Below are positions 37,003 through 44,784 of a stretch of DNA of 64,000 nt, piece by piece. The notes beneath the pieces were generated by a model. It saw only the letters and a program-made list of their open reading frames with translations. It had not been told where the DNA came from and searched no databases. This stretch comes from an uncultured Porphyromonadaceae bacterium (GTDB taxonomy: Bacteria; Bacteroidota; Bacteroidia; Bacteroidales; Muribaculaceae). The stretch lies in contig CABUIO010000001.1 in NCBI GenBank assembly GCA_902491625.1, positions 186,001-250,000 on the forward strand, read 5' to 3'. The translations under genes were made by a program, and so were the position numbers. Every line of letters starts with the position of its first letter. The first letter of the stretch is position 1.

Positions 37003-38998
37003 TAAAACATACATTATCGCTCTGATGCTGGGCGCGCTTGCCGTGCCCGGCATTCATGCTCAGGAACCCGGACACAATGCATCGCAGAAGAAACCGGCGG
37101 CTGCCTCGACTCCGAGGCCTGATCCCTCGGCATGGACTCTCACCTATCCTCTCGGACTTCACGAAAAGGCAAAAGTCGACACGCTGCTTTACAACTACCA
37201 GCGGCAGGCCATACCCTCGATGGTCAGCACCGCCTACGCCACCACCGGCAATCTCGGCGCCGAAGGCATCGACATGATCTTCTTCGGACGCAGACCGCGC
37301 ATGGAGTTTTTCTTCGCCGACGCGCTGAGGCCATGGCTCCCCCTGCAGCCCGATCAGAAATTCTACAACGTCTACATCCCGATGACGCAGCTTTCCTACA
37401 ACACCGGAGGCAATAAGCAGTCGGTGCAGGACCGGCTGCGGATGACCTTCGCGGGAAATGTCAACCGGCGCATCGGCCTCGGAGCTAAGATCGACTATCT
37501 CTACTCGAAAGGTTCATATCAGAATCAGGCTACAAAGGATTTCACCTTCGGTCTGTCGGGCTACTATAAGGGGGACCGCTACGAGATGCAGGCATTCTAC
37601 AACCACTGGAACATGCTCAACAAGGAGAACGGCGGAATAACCGACGCGCTCTACATCACTGATCCCGCCGTACTGCAGGGTGGCGTCGACCATATCGAAC
37701 CCAAGAGTATTCCGGTGAATCTCTCCGACGCCCACACACGGCTCAAAGGACAGCAGCTCTTCGTCAACAATGCCTACAACGTCGGCTACTGGCGCACCGA
37801 GGAGGTCAACGACACCCTCACGCGCGAGGTCTACGTGCCGGTGACAAAATTCATCTGGACTCTCGACTTCACTTCCGGCCATCATCGCTTCATCGACAAG
37901 GAGAATCCTCAGGATTTCTGGAAACAGACATACCTTACCACCGGAGTGACAGCCGACGACACCTACTATTCCGATCTCTCCAACACCATCGGCATACAGA
38001 TGATCGAGGGTTTCCGAAAGTGGGCGAAATTCGGTCTGTCGGTCTACGCCAAACATCAGTATCAGCATTTCGTACAGACCGACGACACCCTCAACCGTAC
38101 CGTGCCGCTGCCTGAAGGGCTGGATCCGTTGCCGGAAGGTTTCTCGATCGCAGGGCGTCATAACCGCAATCTGCTGAGTGTCGGCGCACAGATCACCAAA
38201 CAGCGCGGCAGCATACTGACCTACGCCGTCGACGGACGTCTCGGTGTCCTCGGCGACATCGCGGGCGACATCGACGTCACGGGACGAATGGACACCCACA
38301 TCCGCATGTTCGGCGATACCGTCAATCTCGGCGTCCGCGGTCATTTCCGCAATCTGGCGCAACCCTATCTGATGCAGCACTACCGCTCAAACCATTTCGT
38401 GTGGGACAACGACTTCGGCAAGACACGCAGTTTCAGGGCCGAAGGCGAACTGCACATCCCATGGACCTCCACGACGCTAAGCGCCGGAGTCGAGAACCTC
38501 CAGAACTACGTCTACTTCGCCAACGACGGACTCCCTCATCAGTATGGCGGCAGCCTTCAGGTCATCTCCGCCACACTCCGGCAGAAACTTCACTTCGGAA
38601 TCTGGCACTGGGACAACGACATCACGTGGCAACACTCCTCCCGATCCGAAGTGCTCGCGCTCCCGGCGCTCTCGCTCTATTCCAACATGTATCTGTGGTT
38701 CAAGGCGTTCCGTGTGCTCCAGATTCAGCTTGGCGCTGACTGCAACTACTATACGAGCTACTACGCTCCCTCCTATCAGCCCGCGACAATGAACTTCGTC
38801 AACCAACGGGATACCAAAGTCGGCAACTACGCCTTCATGGATCTCTACCTCACGTGCAAGCTCTCAAAAGTGCGTTTCTACGTGATGATGAGCCACATCA
38901 ATCAGGGGTGGTTCTCCAAGGACTATTTCTCAATGCCGCTCTATCCTCTGAATCCGAGGAAATTCCAGATCGGACTCTCAATCGACTTCACCAACTAA
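36983..38998 (+). CDS. Putative porin (Porin_10-like) outer-membrane protein
   Basis: A 671-residue exported barrel protein: signal MIIKQPLKTYIIALMLGALA, cleaved after IHA. It has alternating beta-strand patterns and large soluble-looking loops, for example RRPRMEFFFADALRPWLPL and LGAKIDYLYSKGSYQNQA, and it ends in FTN-like strand sequence (IGLSIDFTN). This agrees with the Bacteroidetes putative-porin family. The ATG at 36983 and codons 1-7 lie inside the MITE end, so the element supplies the translation start. A later ATG (37025) would leave too short a signal. Substrate unknown. Confidence 0.85.
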   Translation: MIIKQPLKTYIIALMLGALAVPGIHAQEPGHNASQKKPAAASTPRPDPSAWTLTYPLGLHEKAKVDTLLYNYQRQAIPSMVSTAYATTGNLGAEGIDMIFFGRRPRMEFFFADALRPWLPLQPDQKFYNVYIPMTQLSYNTGGNKQSVQDRLRMTFAGNVNRRIGLGAKIDYLYSKGSYQNQATKDFTFGLSGYYKGDRYEMQAFYNHWNMLNKENGGITDALYITDPAVLQGGVDHIEPKSIPVNLSDAHTRLKGQQLFVNNAYNVGYWRTEEVNDTLTREVYVPVTKFIWTLDFTSGHHRFIDKENPQDFWKQTYLTTGVTADDTYYSDLSNTIGIQMIEGFRKWAKFGLSVYAKHQYQHFVQTDDTLNRTVPLPEGLDPLPEGFSIAGRHNRNLLSVGAQITKQRGSILTYAVDGRLGVLGDIAGDIDVTGRMDTHIRMFGDTVNLGVRGHFRNLAQPYLMQHYRSNHFVWDNDFGKTRSFRAEGELHIPWTSTTLSAGVENLQNYVYFANDGLPHQYGGSLQVISATLRQKLHFGIWHWDNDITWQHSSRSEVLALPALSLYSNMYLWFKAFRVLQIQLGADCNYYTSYYAPSYQPATMNFVNQRDTKVGNYAFMDLYLTCKLSKVRFYVMMSHINQGWFSKDYFSMPLYPLNPRKFQIGLSIDFTN

Positions 38999-39005
38999 GA
39001 GGATT

Positions 39006-39833
39006 ATGCAACCAAAACGTAACCGTCTTCCCCAGCCGCGCCGCACCACAGTCATCGTCTATCTGCTTCTCCTTATGCTCTGCATAGGCATGCTTCTCGG
39101 ACTGCGCAACTGCTCGCCTCGCGGCGTGCTTGTCGACAGACCGCGGCAAGGGGGAAGCGTGGGCGACACGATTGACGTCGCGATGCTTTACTCTCCTCTC
39201 AACTACTACATCTACGACGACACTCTCGGAGGCTACAGCTACGATCTCCTGCGCGAAATAGCACGCAGGGAGAGCCAGCCGGTCAACTTCGTGCCGGTCA
39301 CCTCCACCGCCGACGCGATGAAACTTCTGCGCCAAGGCAAGGTCGACATCATAGCCTCGTTGCCGGTCAATGCCTCGGCCGGAGAAAACGTGCTCTTCAC
39401 AGATTCCGTCTACACCGACCGACTCGTGGCCATCTACACACTACCCAAAGACGCGCAACCCTACACCTCGCCTTTTGAACTGGCAGGACGCAAAGTCCAT
39501 ATCGACTCCGAAACTGCGGCTATGCTTCGTCTGCAAAACCTCCAGAAAGAGATCGGCGACACAATCTACATCAGCAGACACGACGACCTTTCCGGCGAAC
39601 TCATAGCCATGAAAGTCGCCGCCGGAGAATTCGGATTCGGAGTCATCAACGACAAAGTCGCTAAAGACATGCAGAAGAAATTGCCTCAGCTACGCACGAT
39701 GCCCCTCGGCTTCACCCAGCTCCAGTCCTGGGGAGTCGCCGACAGCACCATGCTCCGCCGCGTCAACACCCTCCTCCGCAAAGCCGAAGACTACCCCACC
39801 ACCCCTACCCTCCGCCGCCGCTACAGCCTCTGA
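39006..39833 (+). CDS. Membrane-anchored solute-binding-like protein (SBP_bac_3/MltF N-domain type)
   Basis: A 275-residue protein with a basic N-terminus and one membrane segment (VIVYLLLLMLCIGMLLGL), then a periplasmic type 2 solute-binding domain: MLYSPLNYYIYDDTLGGYSY, DLLREIARRESQPVNFVPVT, LLRQGKVDIIASLPV. This resembles the N-terminal half of lytic transglycosylase MltF but lacks the catalytic domain, so cell-wall cleavage is unlikely. It begins 7 bp after the porin stop, so the two are co-transcribed. Ligand unknown. Confidence 0.82.
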   Translation: MQPKRNRLPQPRRTTVIVYLLLLMLCIGMLLGLRNCSPRGVLVDRPRQGGSVGDTIDVAMLYSPLNYYIYDDTLGGYSYDLLREIARRESQPVNFVPVTSTADAMKLLRQGKVDIIASLPVNASAGENVLFTDSVYTDRLVAIYTLPKDAQPYTSPFELAGRKVHIDSETAAMLRLQNLQKEIGDTIYISRHDDLSGELIAMKVAAGEFGFGVINDKVAKDMQKKLPQLRTMPLGFTQLQSWGVADSTMLRRVNTLLRKAEDYPTTPTLRRRYSL

Positions 39834-39928
39834 TCCTAAAACCTCTCCAACCGACTAAGGCCTGTCAAGGCCTTTCGTCGCGACATCCGCATCTTTCCAC
39901 GACATACGCCCCGACGCAGAACTTTTTT

Positions 39929-40419
39929 AGAGGTTGTTTAATCTATAAAATCCCTCAAATAGACGTAATATTCGACAATTACATGATAAGCAATTCCCAA
40001 TTCTTCCTGGGTATATTCCATCTTGGGACAATATTGGAATTTTCAATAGGTTGGTTTTGTGGCATTTATAATCATATTACGCCATATTTTGAGATTTTAT
40101 AGTTTAATAATGCTTGTTAACGACAGGGACGGGAATTTTGGAGCGGATTTATTCCTGAGTTGAAGGAGCATAGCGGGCTATGTGACTGAAACGAAGGGAT
40201 AAAGACGCCCAAAAGTCTCGTAACATCCCTTGAAATCAGAAGATGCATCAGTAATACAAGACTCTTAAGAAATTTAAGAATTGCCTTATCATGGTGTCTT
40301 TTATGTTAATGCGCGTTTATTCGTCGGTCATTATGCCCGCATAACTCCCTCCTCATAAACAGCACCTTAATCATAAAATACACCACCCTGTCATTAACAA
40401 TGATTATTAAACAACCTCT
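39929..40419. mobile_element. MITE copy B, interrupted by a second element
   Basis: The second copy of the 325-bp MITE, from AGAGGTTGTTTAAT at 39929 to CAACCTCT at 40419. The total of 491 bp minus 166 bp (a 160-bp insert plus a 6-bp duplication) gives exactly 325 bp. It fills most of the gap 39834-40471. The right flank is TAA rather than TTA, so the target duplication is not clean. In this copy the internal ATG reads only eight codons before TAG. Confidence 0.9.
39943..40102. mobile_element. 160-bp MITE nested in MITE copy B
   Basis: Inverted ends CTATAAAATC and GATTTTATAG, with imperfect continuation, are flanked by the 6-bp direct duplication TTTAAT (39937-39942 and 40103-40108). It splits the left end of the outer MITE. 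No coding sequence. No other copy was seen in the window. Confidence 0.85.
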
Positions 40420-40423
40420 AAGA

Positions 40424-40455
40424 TAGTTCGTCATTGTTCCCCATAGTTCTAATCC
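40424..40455. repeat. Short dispersed repeat (TTGTTCCCCATAGTTC)
   Basis: AGTTCGTCATTGTTCCCCATAGTTC next to MITE B is shared, with small changes, at 60744-60774 and 62881-62912. Its parts AACAATGG and CCATTGTT are inverted partners at the other sites. Confidence 0.55.
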
Positions 40456-40471
40456 CCAAAGCGAGACTTGA

Positions 40472-40735
40472 TCAGTTGGGAGGGGAGGCGGGAGTCAACA
40501 TGGTGGAGTCCTGCATGTAGGCATCAAGAAGCGTCATGCACACCATCGCCTCGACTACCGGCACCGCCCTCGGAACGACACAGACATCGTGACGGCCACG
40601 CGGCTCGACCGTGACAGGACGTCCGTAGCGGTCCATGCATTCGAGCGGACGCATCATCGTGGCGGCCGGCTTGAAGGGCACCCGGAAGATGATCGGCATT
40701 CCGTTACTGATGCCCCCCTGAATACCTCCCGAAAA
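40472..40735 (-). pseudogene. Duplicated 3' end of aroC
   Basis: About 264 bp matching the last 87 codons of the intact aroC at 43186, including the stop codon, then losing all similarity after CGAAAA (40735). The two copies differ at roughly 12 scattered positions, many of them at third codon positions, for example GGCACC against GGAACA. That is more than a recent exact duplication would show. It has no start or active-site region and cannot work alone. Confidence 0.92.
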
Positions 40736-40802
40736 ACCTCAAATCGAAAAGTTAATTTATACTAAAAAGGGAAATACTTCGACATGTTAATATTTTTTTG
40801 CT

Positions 40803-40810
40803 TACATTTG
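40803..40810 (+). promoter_or_regulatory. -7 box of the C10 protease operon
   Basis: TACATTTG, 22 bp before ATG 40833. A T-rich stretch precedes it. Confidence 0.55.
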
Positions 40811-40832
40811 CAAAAATAAGTTTTAGCCAGTT

Positions 40833-42119
40833 ATGAAACAACTATTTCTATTTATCTCATTATTCGTATTCATGGTATCGTGTTCTACAGAAGAACCTAT
40901 GCTTATTAAAGGACATACTAATTATCAGCAATCCAATCATAAGATTGAATTCCACAAAGCATTAGATAAGGCATTTGTAGTCTACGATTATCTTTCAGAA
41001 AAGGGAAATGTCAAATCACAAAGTTATCGTCCAAACATAAATAATATCGAATACATTCTTAATCTCAACACAAGAAATACACGATCCGGCGAGACCAATA
41101 ATAACGACACGCTGTTATACATAGTGAATTTTGAAAACAATAGAGGGTTCTCAATCTTATCTACAGATGATAGGACACGGACAATATATGCAATTTCAAC
41201 CGAGGGAAGCATAAATCTTGCAGATACAAGTTTTAACAAGGGACTTTATCTCTTTCTAAAAAATACAGAAGCCGACATAATCCGATCTGTAGCAAGTTAT
41301 CCTTATATCCCTGTTGACACAGTGGATCTGCCCTCAATTGGTACTGATATTGGAGATTACCCGTCTATTATGAAGGTCAAGCCAAAACTTCCGGAAAATG
41401 TCAGTAAATGGGGACAAGGAACGCCTTTTAACAAATATTGCTTTACCATAAATAATAATCCTGCCTTAGTCGGTTGTACGGCCTTGTCAACCGCACAGGT
41501 TATGGCGTATCATAAGTATCCTCCATCCTACAGATCTCATCAATATGATTGGGAAGATATGATTTCTGACGAAACATCTGACGACCTTGCACACTTATTG
41601 CATGATCTCGGCAATAAGGAGAACCTTCAATCTGTTTATGGAATAGCAAGAGAAGATAAAGAATTATACCCGGAAGAAAAAGTGTTCGGTACTTCGGCAT
41701 CCTTTAATAGTATATCAAATGCTTTGGCAAATATGAAATATATCAATCCCGGGTCACCTGTAAAACTAACAGACATACACGATGGAGATAAAAAAATTAA
41801 TGAAGAACAATTCATAAATTCCATCGGCAGATCCCCGGTAATTATTGGAGGATCAGAATGGGACGGAAGCAATCCGCACGCATGGGTTATTGATGGATAT
41901 ATACGATTCTTGGACAATCCAAAGACCGGAGAATATCAGACGCCCTTCTATCATTGTGTCTGGGGATGGTACGGCAAAGGGAACGGATATTTCTTTTGGG
42001 GCGATTCCGGAATTGACACTTGGGATCCTAAACCATTAGACAATGACCTTCCCGCAGACGGACATTATATATATGAAGTAGACATGAGTTATTTCGGAGA
42101 TTTAAAGCACAATCAATAA
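40833..42119 (+). CDS. C10-family cysteine protease (streptopain-like), lipoprotein
   Basis: A 428-residue protein with a lipoprotein signal (MKQLFLFISLFVFMVSCS). The pro-domain (about residues 30-190, with NRGFSILSTDDRTRTIYAIS) precedes a papain-fold catalytic domain: WGQGTPFNKYCF, then VGCTALSTAQVMAYHKYP with Cys215 as nucleophile, NPHAWVIDGY with His349, and CVWGWYGKGNGYFFWGD with the conserved Trp. Streptococcal SpeB and the Bfp proteases of Bacteroides fragilis belong here. It should be made as an inactive zymogen and act on the cell surface. AT-rich relative to the flanks, first gene of the islet inserted beside aroC. Confidence 0.93.
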   Translation: MKQLFLFISLFVFMVSCSTEEPMLIKGHTNYQQSNHKIEFHKALDKAFVVYDYLSEKGNVKSQSYRPNINNIEYILNLNTRNTRSGETNNNDTLLYIVNFENNRGFSILSTDDRTRTIYAISTEGSINLADTSFNKGLYLFLKNTEADIIRSVASYPYIPVDTVDLPSIGTDIGDYPSIMKVKPKLPENVSKWGQGTPFNKYCFTINNNPALVGCTALSTAQVMAYHKYPPSYRSHQYDWEDMISDETSDDLAHLLHDLGNKENLQSVYGIAREDKELYPEEKVFGTSASFNSISNALANMKYINPGSPVKLTDIHDGDKKINEEQFINSIGRSPVIIGGSEWDGSNPHAWVIDGYIRFLDNPKTGEYQTPFYHCVWGWYGKGNGYFFWGDSGIDTWDPKPLDNDLPADGHYIYEVDMSYFGDLKHNQ

Positions 42120-42120
42120 T

Positions 42121-42600
42121 ATGAAACCAAAATTTCGGATATTCTTATCAATTCTGCTGTTGACGGCTTTGTGGTCCTGTAGCGACAAAGACGAGCCGAT
42201 GTCTGTAGAGACTGAAAAGGAGCATGTCTCAGAACAGACTTTTTATGAGATCATCCCCAACACGAAATGGGAATCAAAATGGCGAAGATTCACCGACCAA
42301 CAAGGTAACGAGTTTGCCGAAACAAATCTTCTTGCCACGTTGACATCCAATTATGTGGAGTTTGACGAAAACGGATACATCGTGTTTGGAGGAGATCGTC
42401 ACTCCGCCACACCATACAATGAGAAGACCGGCTATATAGAGAACCATGAGGGGGTTCCCTTGTATTATGTAGCATATCTTAGCAGAGACAGATTAATACT
42501 TTGCTCTCCAGCTATCTTCGGAAGTGTTTTCGATGAAAACGAAAATCACGAGGTCAAATACATAACGGTCTTGTCAAGAGAAGTATTTGAGCTAATGTAA
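42121..42600 (+). CDS. Small lipoprotein beside the C10 protease, possible inhibitor
   Basis: A 159-residue lipoprotein (FLSILLLTALWSCS, then DKDEPMSVETEKEH). The mature part is small and beta-rich: TFYEIIPNTKWESKWRRFTD, NYVEFDENGYIVFGGDRHS. The gene starts 1 bp after the protease stop. In B. fragilis, C10 proteases are encoded with small inhibitors of staphostatin/Spi type, so an inhibitor role is plausible. No direct motif supports that; the evidence is position, size and export. Shares its layout with the next gene. Confidence 0.75.
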   Translation: MKPKFRIFLSILLLTALWSCSDKDEPMSVETEKEHVSEQTFYEIIPNTKWESKWRRFTDQQGNEFAETNLLATLTSNYVEFDENGYIVFGGDRHSATPYNEKTGYIENHEGVPLYYVAYLSRDRLILCSPAIFGSVFDENENHEVKYITVLSREVFELM

Positions 42601-42615
42601 CAGACAACCATCAAC

Positions 42616-43185
42616 ATGAAAATAATGATAAAATATATATCCACGCTTATTCTGCTTTTGCCACTCTTTCTTGTTTCCTGTAGCGACGATGACAATCCGA
42701 CTCAGGAAAAGAGGATAACCGAAAAGCAGTTTCAATCCGAGATTGCCTACAACTTCTGGAAACTGGATCGCGGCATATGGCTTGACGGGGACGGCAACAT
42801 GCTTGAGACATGTGACATGGACAGTAAAAACACAGTCATGGTGTATGGCGTATATTTCACTGACTCATACGCCGTATATCTGACACATTTTTACTACCGA
42901 ACACGAGACCGAAAAAGCACTCTTTACGACTATGTATTCAATCCAAAGACATCGACTGTCTGCTCTGTAGACGGCAGCAGGAACTGGAACGATTTCAAGA
43001 TTTTGTCAGTTGACGGCGACGAAATGACAGCGGAGACATCCTACGGAGTATGGATAACCGCCGGAAATGACGCTCCGCGCGAGGATGTTTACTATCGCGG
43101 CATCTACAAGCGCATGGAGATGTCGGTCATGGATTTTATCGAAAGTGAAATTTATAAGCCTCAGAACTTTGACTCTCTCCCATGA
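42616..43185 (+). CDS. Small lipoprotein beside the C10 protease, second possible inhibitor
   Basis: A 189-residue lipoprotein (TLILLLPLFLVSCS, then DDDNPTQEKRITEKQF). The sequence EKQFQSEIAYNFWKLDRGIW followed by YGVYFTDSYAVYLTHFYYR parallels the upstream lipoprotein and the one at 2242-2805. The stop codon (TGA 43183-43185) abuts the stop of convergent aroC within TGATCA, the point where the aroC direct repeat begins. Last gene of the islet. Function unknown. Confidence 0.72.
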   Translation: MKIMIKYISTLILLLPLFLVSCSDDDNPTQEKRITEKQFQSEIAYNFWKLDRGIWLDGDGNMLETCDMDSKNTVMVYGVYFTDSYAVYLTHFYYRTRDRKSTLYDYVFNPKTSTVCSVDGSRNWNDFKILSVDGDEMTAETSYGVWITAGNDAPREDVYYRGIYKRMEMSVMDFIESEIYKPQNFDSLP

Positions 43186-43449
43186 TCAGTTGGGAGGGGA
43201 GGCGGGAGTCAGCATGGTGGAGTCCTGCATGTAGGCATCAAGAAGCGTCATGCACGCCATCGCCTCAACTACCGGAACAGCCCGCGGAACGACACAGACA
43301 TCGTGGCGTCCGCGAGGCTCGACCGTGACAGGACGTCCGTAGCGGTCCATGCATTCGAGCGGACGCATCATAGTCGCCGCCGGCTTGAAGGGCACCCGGA
43401 AGATGATCGGCATTCCGTTGCTGATGCCCCCCTGAATACCTCCCGAAAA
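43183..43449. repeat. Right direct repeat of the aroC-end islet (partner 40469-40735)
   Basis: 267 bp from TGATCAGTTGGGAGGGGAGG to CGAAAA repeat those at 40469-40735 in the same orientation, about 95% identical by eye. Between them lies 2.45 kb carrying the C10 protease and two lipoproteins. The repeat is the aroC 3' end, so insertion or recombination there leaves aroC whole. Confidence 0.9.
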
Positions 43450-44283
43450 GTTTGGCAACGTTGATATGGTGCCATCCTCGGTGGTCACGAAGAAATCGGA
43501 CTGTTCGCTGCCGTTGCCCTGCGCTGAGGCGAAGCCTGAGCCGTAGTCGAATCCTTTGGCTGCGGGGATAGACAGCATGGCGTGGGCAAGCATTGCCTCC
43601 AGTTTATCGAACACAGGCTCGCCGAGTCCGGCGGGAACACCTGTGACAAAGCACGTCACCACTCCGCCGACAGTGTCGCCGGCCTCGGAGGTCTCCTTAA
43701 GCAGACGCACCATTTCCTCGGAGGTGGATGGTGACGGACACCTCACCGGACTCTTTGAAATATACTCGATATCGAAATCCGTAAGGTCGGGACCTATCGT
43801 GACGTTTCCGATGGAGGAGGTGTAGGCATAGACAGCTACCCCTTCGCGCGCAAGCACCTGACGTGCCAACGCTCCTGCCACGACCCGACAGGCGGTCTCG
43901 CGAGCCGAGGCACGTCCGCCGCCACGATGGTCGCGTATGCCGTATTTCATCTGATACGTGAAATCGGCGTGCGAAGGACGGAAAACATCGCGCAGTTCGT
44001 CGTAGTCGCCCGATCGCGCGTCGCTGTTGGGGATAATGAAGCCGATAGGCGTGCCGAGGCTTTTCCCCTCGAAGATGCCCGAAAGGATATGCACAGTGTC
44101 CGACTCGCGTCGTGCCGAGCTTCCGGGCAAACCTTGTCCGGGACGTCGCAAGTCAAGTTCGCGCTGTATCGCCTCCTGAAGCACCTTGATGCCGGGAGGG
44201 AAACCCTCGATAATGCCGCCGATGGCCGGGCCATGGCTTTCGCCGAAGGTGGTCAGTCTGTAAAGTTTGCCGAAACTGTTCAT
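43186..44283 (-). CDS. aroC: Chorismate synthase
   Basis: A 365-residue enzyme making chorismate from EPSP with reduced FMN, the last step of the shikimate pathway. The start MNSFGKLYRLTTFGESHGPA (ATG 44283) is the family N-terminus; the frame is open to 44454 but that overlaps ybaK. GIRDHRGGGRASARETACRV is the second signature and QGGISNGMPIIFRV the third. All are intact. Its last 264 bp are duplicated at 40472. It overlaps ybaK by 4 bp. Confidence 0.97.
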   Translation of the reverse strand: MNSFGKLYRLTTFGESHGPAIGGIIEGFPPGIKVLQEAIQRELDLRRPGQGLPGSSARRESDTVHILSGIFEGKSLGTPIGFIIPNSDARSGDYDELRDVFRPSHADFTYQMKYGIRDHRGGGRASARETACRVVAGALARQVLAREGVAVYAYTSSIGNVTIGPDLTDFDIEYISKSPVRCPSPSTSEEMVRLLKETSEAGDTVGGVVTCFVTGVPAGLGEPVFDKLEAMLAHAMLSIPAAKGFDYGSGFASAQGNGSEQSDFFVTTEDGTISTLPNFSGGIQGGISNGMPIIFRVPFKPAATMMRPLECMDRYGRPVTVEPRGRHDVCVVPRAVPVVEAMACMTLLDAYMQDSTMLTPASPPN

Positions 44284-44765
44284 GATGTCGTTACGATATC
44301 GCAGAGGGTCGCGCCGGTAAAGGCCACATAATCCTTCGGCGAGAGTCTCAGCTGAAGGCCGCGCTGTCCGGCACTGACGTAGAACTCCGGAAGCTCTCCG
44401 GCCTCCTGCTGCAGATACACCGGATAGGGCTTCTTCATGCCGATGGCGGTGCAACCGCCGCGGATGTAGCCGGTGACACCGAGAAGATCCTTCATCGGGA
44501 TCATGTCGGCCTTCTTGTTGCCCGACACCTTGGCGGCTTTCTTGAGGTCGACCTCCTTATCGCCGGGCACGACACACACGAAATAGCCGTTCTTGTCGCC
44601 GTGGAGCACGAGCGACTTATACACAGTGCTTATGTCCTCCCCCAACTCCTCGGCCACATGCGCAGCGGCGAGGTCGTCGGGATTGAACTTGTAAGGGATA
44701 AGCGTGTAGGCTATTCCTGCGCGGTCAAGCAGTCTGGCCGCATTGGTTTTCTGTATCTTCTGCAT
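44280..44765 (-). CDS. ybaK: Cys-tRNA(Pro) deacylase YbaK-like
   Basis: A 161-residue protein of the YbaK/ProX editing family, which hydrolyses Cys-tRNA made in error by prolyl-tRNA synthetase. DLAAAHVAEELGEDISTVYK, SLVLHGDKNGYFVCVVPGDK (with the conserved lysine nearby in KKAAKVSGNKKADMIP) and GVTGYIRGGCTAIGMKK are typical. It starts just downstream of rho (19 bp) and overlaps aroC by the ATGA signal. Confidence 0.93.
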   Translation of the reverse strand: MQKIQKTNAARLLDRAGIAYTLIPYKFNPDDLAAAHVAEELGEDISTVYKSLVLHGDKNGYFVCVVPGDKEVDLKKAAKVSGNKKADMIPMKDLLGVTGYIRGGCTAIGMKKPYPVYLQQEAGELPEFYVSAGQRGLQLRLSPKDYVAFTGATLCDIVTTS

Positions 44766-44784
44766 CCGGGTGTACTTCTGATGA

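Noticed and set aside
40469..43449. Calling the aroC-flanked islet an integrative element or prophage
   Set aside because: No integrase, relaxase or phage genes; the repeats are 267 bp of coding sequence and diverged, which fits homologous recombination better than site-specific integration.
43186..44454. Longer aroC start at 44454
   Set aside because: The extra residues overlap ybaK out of frame; the family N-terminus MNSFGKLYRLTTFGESHG starts at 44283.
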